This document shows positions 44,186 through 56,449 of a DNA stretch of 64,000 nucleotides, piece after piece. The DNA is from Ecdyonurus torrentis (taxonomy: Eukaryota > Arthropoda > Insecta > Ephemeroptera > Heptageniidae): the NCBI GenBank assembly GCA_949318235.1, contig OX439137.1:13281291-13345290 (forward strand). Reading direction: 5' to 3'. A program made the translations under genes and the position numbers. The first letter of the stretch is position 1. Every line of letters starts with the position of its first letter. Below the pieces are notes generated by a model. That model ran no database searches. It saw nothing but the letters and a program-made list of their open reading frames with translations, and was not told the DNA's origin.

Positions 44186-44243
<58 letters not shown>
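44186..44243. repeat. Long poly-T run
   Basis: About 57 consecutive T, the longest homopolymer here. Similar runs are T46 near 22344, A41 near 39680, T39 near 49949 and T27 near 50060. True lengths are uncertain because such runs are often mis-sequenced. Confidence 0.9.
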
Positions 44244-47036
44244 CTGTATTCAGTGAGGTGGAACCATAGACTTAAGTCTATGGGTGGAACATTCGGGGAC
44301 TATATATCGTCCAGGTAATAGAATTTCGATTGAACCCTATATTTTATCTCATTATCCTGGCATTAAATTTAAAACCATTTATACTCTACCATTTCAGTGG
44401 TTCCATCCCTGAGCTGTGTGTTTTCCTTTTAATATATATATATATATTTTTTTTTTTTAATTCTGTATATTCTGTTTGTCTTCCTTTACTGGTATTGTAA
44501 AGTTGAGTTAAATTATTGATTGTATATAATAATACTTGACATTAAAAACACTATTTAAAATAAATTAATTAATTTTTACGTTTATGTGGCATACATACTC
44601 ACACGTCAGCTTGAAAGCAATATAATATATATTTTTTTTATGATATAAATAATATAAAATAAAATTCAAAATTCACTTATATCTTGTTTTTTTAATTACT
44701 AATGTTATTTTTTTCATTTTAAAATATACGCTATAAAGAAAATTCAAGTTAGACAAATTATGGGCCCGTACAAAATTACTCTTTAACATTATGAGAACTC
44801 CAGTTTTTTAATTCAAATATAAGCAATATAAAACTTAAAAATATATTTCCGATGTTCTTACACGTATAATACAAAAATCTTACTTTTATTCTGCAGATAT
44901 ATTCATACAAAGATAAATCGCGCATTTTTACATCACTTGACTTGTGTGAAAAGTACGTAAGATGTGATTTATTTGCCCATTGTTTTTGTTTGAGATCTTT
45001 TCTTACAAACAATTCCCCTCTCCTTCCACAAGATTCTATTAAAGAAAAAAAGATCTTTAAAAATTAAATTCAACTTTATTAGTTTGTTATTCTTTATCAG
45101 CGCTCTGTTATAATGTATAATTTCAAAAAAATATATATATAAATATAAATATAATAAAAATGCTTGTGTTGAATACACAATCGATAAAATGTGACATCTG
45201 CTAAGCGCAAACAACATTTTTAATTAATACTTTACAATAAATATATTCGCATTTTTAATCAGATTAAAAATAAAATAATCATCATTTGCTGCTTATAGTA
45301 AAATACATTATGCTGAGTCTATAAAGAATTTTACACAGTTTATTTCTTTCTCTCGCCGACACTTATCATTCTATCCTATACAAAAATTTCCATTAAAAAT
45401 ATGTATTTATGAATTGATAAATTTGATAAACTTTTAATCAAGGTAGTAACGTTCATGGTATAAAACAGACGTTCGAGTATATTGCAAAATATAAACGCTC
45501 TTTTTTTATTTATATTATTTTTTATTATTATTTTCTTACTGCGGGATGTATAATATAGTAATACTATATTCCAATTTAAATATCATTAGTGAAATTTCTA
45601 ACATGTTGGCAATACTGGGCGCCTCAAGCAGAACGGCTGCGTGCGCAACTTTCTGACCTTGTAGTACACACACATGCATCTTTGCATCCATCATCATAGA
45701 ATGGTCCATCCCGCCCCTTTATGTCTGGGGAGAGAGAGAGGGAGATCTTTTTTTGTGATTCACCTCTCAACTTTGCAACCCCCACCCCTCTTGACGCACT
45801 TGTTTTTTTAACTTTGCACCTGAACAGGTAACAGTATAATATTTGTGAATGCCCGTCTATTTACACAATTTATCATTTTCAATTGCTAGTCATTATTACA
45901 ATTATTATTGTTGTTTTGTACTTCGATCGTATATGTGCACGTATGCGACGGTACTATAATTGCAGTGATTCATTCTATTGCTCTGACATTTCGTCAATAT
46001 GTAATTAGAAAAAACAAATCAAATTTGAGTGAAAAGCCATAAATAATTCGATTCGTATATCAATTTTTTTTATATATTATATGTAAATATGCCTGCCGGC
46101 ACTTATGTGTTACGCACACAAAAAAAAAGTCAAATAATAATTAATTTTGATAATTGAATGAAAGTATATTTATGAAAAAAAAAATAATAGATGCATTAAA
46201 CGATAACAACTACCAGAAAAAGTATCTGATTTTCTAAATCGCACAGAATTATTTTTTATGTAATTGCGAGGTTTGTCCTTATAATTTTATATACCATTAA
46301 ATTTTTAATAACTTATCATTTTTAGATTTATTTAGTTCTTGATAAACCGAACCGAATGCATGGGGACTTGAACTCATGAAAATGCCTCACTTTTTTTTTT
46401 TTTTTTTTTTTTTTTTATGCTTTTTCTTCTTTAACTTTTTTTATAGAACATTTTTACATATTATAAAAATAAAATAAGTAAATTTAAACCATAGACTTAT
46501 GATTTAAACTGTAAGTAAATGTGAAAGTATATGTTAATATTTTTCGTATAAAATTCATATCTTTATATAAATGCATACAATAAATAATATGATGCGTATA
46601 TGATAAATATTATATATTATGCAATGTGTATTAAAACATTTCATTTTGTCACATTATGTGAAACATAAATAAATTTTAATATCGGCATCCATAAACATAT
46701 TAGATATTATTTCTAATGCAGCCAATATATTATTTATTTTATTACATAACGCTATTACAGATTAAGTAAATTATAATAATTTAAAAAATTAGTTTATAAA
46801 TAAGTAAATAATAAAGTAAGTATAACGTGCGTCTCACCTAGCTGAGTCACAAAAGAAAAAAATTTACACCTGACCAAGACGCGGTAATAAGCTGAAGAGC
46901 AAGATGCTACATTTGATTGACATGTTTTTAAGAGTCCTAGGTAGAGAAAAATATTATACCACTTAGCGCTATCTTTTCATGTAATATTTATGAATAGGGG
47001 TGTCATTTAATAGTAATAATGATATATTATGCAGGT

Positions 47037-47067
<31 letters not shown>

Positions 47068-47667
47068 GTTAAATGTACGTATTATTAAATGAAATGGAAA
47101 TGACATGCTTTTCAGAATTCATTAAGAACAAACGCCCGACTTTAGAGTGGTTTACAGTATAATATATTTTTGTAATTACTGTGCGGAAATGGACTAATGC
47201 ACTTATTTTCCAGTGTCCTTGACGTTTTTTTAAAATAAATTCTGTCAACATGCAATAATATATACATAGGGAATCAACGCAATAAATTTTATCAACGATC
47301 TCTCACTATCAATGGTTTCAAACTATATAACACGTTACCCAATAAGGTTAAAATGTGTGATAATAATAGTGAGTTTAAAAGGGAATGTGACATTTGTTAA
47401 AAAAATGTTCCTTAAAAATAAATAGTATTAATATTATGTTAATTACCATATAATCGTAAGACTTATATGTATAAAAAAATCACTAAATAAATTTATGATA
47501 GAATTGTATTAATATAAAAAAAATTAAAAAAAAAAAAAAAATTAAAAAAATCGTGCATAACTATTTATAAGGCTATTTTTGTAAACATATTTCTATAAAT
47601 TGTAAATTTTAGTGTATGTATTGGCTTTTTATGCTAAATAAACATGTTATCTTATTATGTTAAACAG

Positions 47668-49160
47668 CTACCAGTCAATAGAGCGACAGTTCCTACGTGA
47701 TCTGGTCCAATGCGCTCCAGGAACAAGTGGAGGGCGGCTGGCCCGCTGGCTACAACCTGAGAGTTACGTAGAACCACGGAGGTGCGAGGTTTTGTACTCC
47801 AGGGATGATATGAGGTGTGGCTGGCCAGCTATTGTTACTATTCTCTCTAAGGATCAGTATGGACAACTTGTTCACGCTCCCAATCTTAGGGTAAGTTTTT
47901 TTTTAATTCATTCTAACAGAGAATAAAACGATTGTTATTTTATGCATAATTAAAAGTATTTTTTGTTGTTAATTTTACCATTTTATACCTTTTTTGGACT
48001 TTTGGCTATTTATTTTATTGCTCTCTTCCTCCATCCCTCCCTTGATTTTATTATACTAAATAAAATAGATAATAATAATAAATAGAATAATAATAGATTG
48101 ATTATTTTTTTTTTATTATTATTAATTTATTATTATTATTATTATTTTTTTTTTATTATTATTATTTTTTTTTTTGCGTAAAGTAGTGAAATGTTATTAA
48201 CGAAGAAAGTCAATTGTGTGGAGAATTTATTGTTATCTCTATACTTCCTTCTATCTGTATTCTCTCATGCTGATGAGCTGCAAACATTAGGTATAACTTT
48301 ATAGTTATTTACTTTTTAAATAATATATAATATATAATTGAATTTTAAATTTTGCAGATTGAGGTAAAAGCAGTCCCAATCGACAAAGGAGAGCTTGGAG
48401 AACAGTGCTCCAATAATGAGCACCAGATGATGTGTCAAGGTCGCAAGTCACGCAGAATCAGTGAACCTGATGCCCTGACATTTGGAGGACACCCTCAACC
48501 CTCACTTGAAGTACCTTATGAAGTTACGATGAAAGACAAAATGTGCTACCATTCCATTAGTATTATGAAGGTATGAAACTATTGTATTATAGTATGAAAC
48601 TTACCTCGTTAAATAACTGTCATACTAGTTTTTTTTTTTTTTTTTTCCTCTCATTAGGTGAGTCATTATCTATCATCTCATCAATCAAAAGAAAAATGAA
48701 AAGTACCGGTATATTTTATCTTTAGTGTTAAATGGACATTGGCAAATTTGCAAATACGTAATAATAGTAATATTTTTATTATTGTTTTCTTTTTTATTCT
48801 GTATCAATTTTTATCACAAAAGAAAAAATATAAATAATATTAATGTTTAGGCATACGAAAACTATTCATTTGAAGAGTTACGCTACATGTCTCCAGCCGT
48901 CCGGCGCTCAAGTGAAAACATGCTTGTCAGGCCTAATGCTGATGGCACTTACAGTGCTACATGGACACCGGCTAGCACAGGATGGTACTCAGTCCTTGTC
49001 ACTGTAGATGGATATGCTTTAGATGAGGTAAAATTTTATATATTTTTTTTTTATTATTATTATTATTTTTTTTTAATTTATGACGTTGATCTTAAATACA
49101 ATATTCTTCCTCAGGTTTATAGAGTGGAAGTAAAAGATCCTCCTCAAGGTATTACTCCTC
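47668..49160 (+). CDS. hiw: hiw exons 1-4 (in window): filamin-type Ig repeat
   Basis: The first exon begins in mid-codon at a TTAAACAG acceptor, so it is internal to the gene. It starts with [20 protein letters not shown], then [20 protein letters not shown], the opening strand of a filamin repeat. Exon 48358-48570 is an insertion-like stretch (basic RKSRRISEP, then an [17 protein letters not shown] strand). Exon 48851-49027 and the start of 49115-49321 give [18 protein letters not shown] and [18 protein letters not shown], a near-textbook filamin repeat C-terminal half. PHR proteins carry one such repeat after their PHR domains. Its position therefore fixes where in the protein the window begins. 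Confidence 0.88.
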
Positions 49161-49942
49161 CAGTACCCACTGTAGTACGAAGAGCCCCTCACCAGCCAAG
49201 CAGATTACGTAAATTCATTGCCAAGTACTCGGCAGGACTAAGGATTAGAGCTCACCCATCCTTGCAGAGCGAGCAGATTGGCATCGTCACCGTTAATGGA
49301 GTCATCAGCTTTGTAGATGAGGTATAGTATATCATAATTTTTGGTGGATATAGGCCTATCCTAATATGTAAATACATACCAAAAATATGATATAATATAA
49401 AAAATATATATATATATCATGACATTTCATTTTTTTATATTATAGGCTATAATAACATCAGTTTTATGCCATATAAATATGCATTGCATTAATCGCATAT
49501 TTTATATAAGCTAAAATAAAAATCAATAATGAAATTGCATAAAATTACTCAATTTTTATCCAGCTGCAATTTTTCTTCTCTCTCTTTCTCAAATTAAAAT
49601 TTATACTTTTTAATGTAGACTGGGGAAAAAAAAAAAAAAAAAAAAAATCACCTGCAAAACAATGCTAATGACAATATTATATTCCCAGATCCACAATGAC
49701 GACGGTGTTTGGCTGCGGCTGAGTGGTGACTCAATACGTCAGCTGTGTAGCACAGGTCATCCTGAGGCTTGGTGTTTGCAGTACAATCAACACCTCGGCA
49801 AGACATTGCTCTTGCCTGTGGAGGAACCTAAGACCATTCTAGATGAGGTTATCAGAGAAACAATACTCAAGAAACTACCAGAAACAGCTCAGAAAGAAGG
49901 GTGAGTCATTCCATCAATGTATTTAATTTAGTGTCAAAAGGC

Positions 49943-49988
<46 letters not shown>

Positions 49989-50054
49989 AAGTAAAATAAA
50001 GTTGTAAATTACGCAAAATATTCCTCATCTAACTTCCTCTCTTTTTTTTAACAC

Positions 50055-50091
<37 letters not shown>

Positions 50092-53000
50092 TAGGCATTA
50101 TTATTAATTATTTAACCCCGTGTATTTTAGGAGACAAGTTGGCAGTAGTTCAGGAGGAGGACCTGGCATGTACCAAGTGGTCAAGTGTGGAGCCTCAGGT
50201 CACAACATACGTAGTAGACCAAGCTTGACCGCTCCACCAGTAGGAATGTTGGTCCTGGGAAATCATGTCATGATAGTAGATGATGTAAGTGCCACAATCT
50301 TTAAGAAATTTATCAAATATTTTTGGTTATGTCATGTTTGCACACTGCCACGTTTTAATATGTATTTATTTATTTGCAATCCAACAAAATATTAATGTTT
50401 GTTTGTTTTTTTGTTTTGTTTTTTTTAGGTGGTAAATCAGGAAGGTACTTGGGTTCAACTTGATTCCGAAAGCAAAAAAGAGTTTTGTTTCAATCCTGAT
50501 GGAGAGGCATGGTCACTGGCCATGAGTAGAGGAGATGTGGTGTACCTGCAGCATGAGGGAGATCCTGACAGAGGTATGTGAGAATGCTGCGGAACTTTTG
50601 CATGAACATGTTCATTTATCTTTTTGCTTTTGGCGTGTAATATTTAAAATTAACTTTGTTAACATTGATTTTAAGCAAATTATTAAGATAGTTCAGAGCA
50701 CTGGCTTAATATCACAGCTTTGGATTCCAGTGCAAGCCTACAAGCCAAGCTAAATAGCAGAATTCTCACAGTGTAGTGGGCCTTCTCTTACTGTATTAGT
50801 TGGCTATTCTAAGTCTCAGGATCTCAAGTTGGCCTGGGAGTAATTAGATTTTTTTGGAAAAATTAAAAAGATTTTTAGTTAGTATGAAGATAATTTTATA
50901 TTTCAGACCTAAGACCTGAAAGGCAAGCACAATCAGCAGACAATGCTTTTGCTTCCCCACGTCGAGGATTTGATTTCTCCAATCGTCACGTCCCCAACTT
51001 TGCTCCTGTAGTAGAACCTTCTGTCAGCTCTGGGTTCAACTTTGGATGTGCAACCACAAATCAAAAAGATCCAGGTTCTGCAGGGTCCACTGGAAGTACA
51101 GGAAATCCATTTGTTTTTGGGTCACAGGAAAAGGGTAAACAAAAGGATAATAATTACGTAGATTGATTAATTAATTAAAATAATTATAATTTAAAGAAGT
51201 ACATAAAAGTTAAGTGCTTTTAAATACAGTAATTTAGAATTGATTTTATGGTGTGTAATATTTTGTAGAGTGAAAAGCAAGCTAAAATTACGTATTTTTC
51301 CGCAGGTTCTCCGAGAATATGTGACAAACCTGAAATTGCACCTAAGCCAGTATTAAAAGAGGGAGGCAAGTTATCAGTATTACACAAGTGGCTGAGGGGG
51401 GAGGAAGTAAAACTACCATCTCCACCACCACTGGAGCGCAGGATCTCACAACCAAGGTATCTACAAATTGTTATAATTTCTAATAATAATAATACCTATT
51501 CTACTTTTGCTTTCCCCTCATCTCTTTTCAAATTGTAATGTATTATTTTGATTTCTTACATTATGTACAAGTAATTTGCATATCAGCAGTGTACCTTCTT
51601 GAAAAAACAACTTTTGATAAGTGCCAATGGCATTATTTTTTCCACGTCAAATAATTTTGCAGGCGAAAAAGTGAGGACATTGTAATTTAAGTATGTTGTT
51701 ATTGATCGTCAGTGCGCCACCAATCATCCCTGGTAGAGATTTACCTCCAGAACTGATGGGAGTATCAGTAAAAGAACTGGTAAAGGCTATTGGCGAGTCT
51801 CGTGCTAACGGCAATGGAGTGACACCACCAGGTACCCCTAGACGTCCATCTCGTAGTTCAAGTCCTAAAGCACCTGGCTCTGTATTACCTGGACCTGCTA
51901 CCATGCTAGCTGCTGCTGCCAGTAGTAGATCTAGTAGTCCAGTACCTATACCTCCTGGTAAGTATTGTTTGTTAATTATATATTTCTGCTTATTTCATAC
52001 ATTCATTTGCTGTATTTTCAATCATATGATTTAAGCTGCATCATTGTACCTTTCTATGTTATATTTTTTAATTATATAATTGTAAATTTTTGCTTCCTAA
52101 AGACATGTTTGACAAACAACAACTTTTTCTCTATATTTCATTAATTTATTTTGCTCTTTGTTATCATGTCAATTCTTGCTCAATTGTACTATGTAAACCT
52201 GATATAAACACCATGATGACTTGTTACAAATTAATTCAAATAACTGAAATGACAGTAAAAACATGCTATCTTGTATCAATGGATGTTACTGGCATAACGG
52301 TGCGAGAAAAGGCTTCCATTAATGCTCCAAGTGTATTACAAGTTTCGTCTTATTATTCAACTTTTTTGGTGGGGTGGGGGAAGGATCTACTTTTCAAAGG
52401 TTTTTAAAAGAGGTAATACACCATTCAGGAAGTAAATGAGTAGCACTGTCTCTTTTAAAAGGGCAAAATTGGTTAGTATTTTAACTTTCACTCACAGTGT
52501 CGTTGCATTGTAACACACTCTGGGGCAAGTCCTTCTAGTTAGGTCAAGCCTTAGGGACGTTATTCACTTAATGACTCAGAACACATATTCCAAGTGTTGG
52601 GTATCAATAGTGAAAATATCAAACATTATCAGTCAAATTGCTTACGGAAAATGTTACACACATATTAATGTTTTTATGGTGTTTTGATTGGGATTATATG
52701 TTTGCAGGCAAGGGTACTTTGGGAGTACAAGAAAGCACTGGTAGTAGTCCTGCATGTGGTTCACCTCGTAGCATGGGTATTTCACCTTTGGGTAAGCTAG
52801 GACACATCTCTATTGCTTTTGTATGTACCCCTTGTAACTTTTGCTATTTATCTTTATGCGTTTATGAAATTTTAAATTGCTTTTTTGGTTGGTTTTAAAA
52901 CTTTACAGCAAGTTTCTGCATTTTATTTATAAAATAATATTTCCACATAAAATCTATAATCCTACTTATAATAAATTGTTATCTGACTTTGTTATTATGA

Positions 53001-54170
53001 TGATATTATTTCACAAATATTGTTGAATGTCTGTAATTTTACTTTCATCCAATGGGCAAATTTGAATCTTGATCATTAAAAAGATCATGTAAAAATAATA
53101 ACAATTCAAATCTGTCATCTCGTTCTCCTACAATTATAACACAAATTTGCATCAGTTTGTGGTTTATAATATTACTACTCTATGAAAGAAAAGGATAGGA
53201 GAAACCAACAAGCGCCTTACCATGATGAGGTCCGTAGCTTGGTGAAAATCTTGATGGCACAGGTCACAGGTTACACAAATATTTACAAGTTAACCTGTGC
53301 CATCAAGATTTTCACCAAGCTACTGACCTCATCGTGGTAAGGCGCTTGTTGGTTTCTCCTGTCCTTTTCTTTGATAATCAATTCAAACCAAAATGGATTT
53401 AAATTTTCTTAATTAATTACATTACTACTCTATGAGTATGTTAACAAAGGAAAGAAGAAAAAGAAAATTAACAAGCACAAGCAATCTACTACATCTTCTA
53501 ATTAAGATGTCCCTAAGTAAAGCCCTCTTCCTTAGTCACTACATTCTAAGTTACTAAATGTAAATAAATGTGTGTAAACCATGCCATCAAGAGAGGGCCC
53601 CCCCCCCCCCATTCTTCCCTTTGTGAACATTTTCAAACCAAAATGATTCCTAATTTTCTTTAAATAGATCTTTAATCTATGACTACAATAAATGCAAATA
53701 ATAAAATGATATTGTAATCAACAGCACCTAAAAAAATAATGTTGTTATTGTTTTTAGTATCTACAGCAGGTCCAGTAAATATGGTAACAGCAGATAGTGG
53801 TCGAAGAGGTTCAACACAAAGTGACACCAGTGCTCTTGTATCCTCACTTACTAGAGACCTTTCTCATAGTCCAAGTTGTAGCTCCTTACAAATGAGATCA
53901 GATACACCTAATAGTCTACCTGGACAAGTGAGTGTATTTTTTATATGTACATATTGATGTCTCCATGTCAAAATAGAGTATCTGCACTTTCCACCAGCAT
54001 GGCGAAAGGAGCATCTGCACTTTCCACGCAGCACGGTGCGTGGACTAGCAGCCATTTACTTAACATTGCAGATGCTTCACAGTGGAAAGTGCGGACACTC
54101 TATTTTGACGCGGAAGCATCAATATTTAATTATTAAGTTGACAAATATTTAAAATTTAATTTAAACAGTG

Positions 54171-54203
<33 letters not shown>

Positions 54204-56416
54204 TGTAAGCCTATTTCTCTCTCTGTCTCCCCTTCTCTACTTGACTTTTTTTGTGCTCTCCATGTTTAGAATTTTGATTAATTGGTAGTTATTTTAAAAT
54301 GAATCTTAAATAATTGAAATAATTAATTGATAATATTTATTAATCAACTTAAATAATGAAATAAAATAATTAAATTAAATAAATAATTTACTTAGTTCAA
54401 GCTTTTTTTTTTTTTTTTTTTTTTTCCTTCTTTCAAATACAATTGAAAGAACATGGTTTGAGCCAGACCTAAACCCTGACCAACACTAATTTCACCCTTA
54501 CAATGCATTTTATTTTCTATAGGCCTATTAAATAAATAAATAATAAAACTTTAACAGGAGGCTACAGCAGTACCTGGCAGTCCCAAAGTAACACAGACGG
54601 GCACGCAAACCAGTCCTGAGGGAAGTTTGTCTGTGAGAGGTGGTTTGCACTTCAGTTTAGGTGATGCAGTGACATCGACATCTGGCAGTACTGCTGGAGG
54701 GGGAGCTACAGTAGCTGCAAGAGTGTCACCTAAACTGGGACGTAAGGTATGGATGTCCTATATCACTTACATATTTTAGTTCTTCATTTAAACTTTAGTT
54801 GTGTTTTTTTTTTTATCTACCATAAAATTATTTATGTTAGTATTTATTAATTCCCTCTCAAATATAATTACTCTTGAAAAATGTTTTTACATCAAAGTTA
54901 ATTATATTTTCCAGGATCGTTCTTCTTCCAAAGGTTCTCATCAAACTGGTGGTACAGCACAGTTAAGATCTAAAAGAGAACGACCACATTCACCCAAAGA
55001 TCACCATAGAAGTGCAAGTGGAAGGCACCACACTAGAGGTATGTAAACATTATCACATCTTCATTGTTGTATTGAAGTTGTTGCTATATTTCCATTAATA
55101 TTTAAATATAAAATATATTTGTCAGGTACAAGTCCAGCTACACCAATGAATTTATCAGCAACCAAAGAACCAGTAAAAGAAGCAATAACTCCCTCAGTAG
55201 CCGAATGTTTACGAGCAGTATTTGCTGCATTCCTATGGCACGAAGGCATAGTACATGATGCTATGGCTTGTGCTTCATTCTTAAAATTCCACCCTGGTCT
55301 CCCTAAGCAAGGTGCCCTAGTCATCACTCGTCAACCTTCTGGGGTACCTGGAAACTTAACTGCCGCGGAGAAAATCAAGCAACGTCATTCGGTTGAAGTT
55401 TCCGCCTCTAATTATCTTCATATCCAACCTTCTACCTTAGAGACCCTCACCAGGTCTGCTGCAAATGCCAATGCCAATAGAAGTCGTAAGAAACATGATT
55501 CTGCAGGTGTGCCTAATACTTCTAATGCAATTAAAGAAGAGGAAGGTAATATGGCTCATTCAGCTACTGCTGCAGAATTAGGTGCTACTTCAGCAATGCA
55601 AACTGGTAATTATACCCTAAAATATGTTGACGTATTATTTTTCCATGCTGTAATTTATTGTTTTCATTTATTGAAATATGTTTAATATTTTCTTCTTACA
55701 TCATGTTTTATGATTACAGTAACTGTTCTCCCTCCCGCCTTACGCTCATTAGTTTTACTCTGGGAAGATTTAAGTTCTGGATGTTTGAGAGCAATACAAG
55801 GTCAAGTCTTACTACTACCATCTCCCATGTTATTAATGCAACCTTGTCCTGTGAGACCTCCTTCAGCTAATATGAGAAGACCTGAAAGTGCAGGAAGTAG
55901 ACCTCCAAGTGCCTCCGCAGTGCCTACACCAATGGTGCAAGGTACTATCTCTTACATCAAATTTTAATGTATTATTTAAAAAAAAAAAAATCCTAGAAGA
56001 TATATTCCTATTGTGTTTGATTTTTTTTTTTTTTTGTGCATACTTTTAGTGTGTTTTATAGAATATATGGTAAAATGTTAATAAAAGTGAATGCACACTC
56101 AGAAATGCATATTGTGTGACATGCATCATATATTTTGCAATCAAAAATAGAGTCCCACTTCCCTTTAAAATGTGCTTTAAAAAATAATTTTAATAGTTTT
56201 TAAACATGAGGTATTGTTCTATACATTTTTATTTGATTGATTTTTTTCCAGTTGGTAAAGAGAGAGATAGAGAACGACGAGGTCGGAAGAAAAAAGAATG
56301 GAAGCCAATGGGTCGTGGTGCTGTGTTTGGTGATCCATGGTACATGGTGATGAGGCCTATGGGAGCTCAAGCATCTGGAGGGCAAGGTTAGTTGGTTAAT
56401 ATAAAATCAATTCATC

Positions 56417-56449
<33 letters not shown>

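Larger units (their letters stand above)
43746..47667. other. Region between the LRR gene start and the first visible hiw exon
   Basis: Non-coding. It includes the T57 run, a palindrome at 44268-44285 and a GC-richer patch at about 45610-45850 with G-rich and C-rich strings. That patch could be the promoter or an untranslated first exon of the minus-strand gene, which would read leftwards from here. A polypyrimidine stretch before 47668 leads into the hiw acceptor. Confidence 0.5.

Noticed and set aside
48260..48300. CTGATGAG resembling a hammerhead ribozyme core
   Set aside because: The required GAAA and pairing stems are not present around it.
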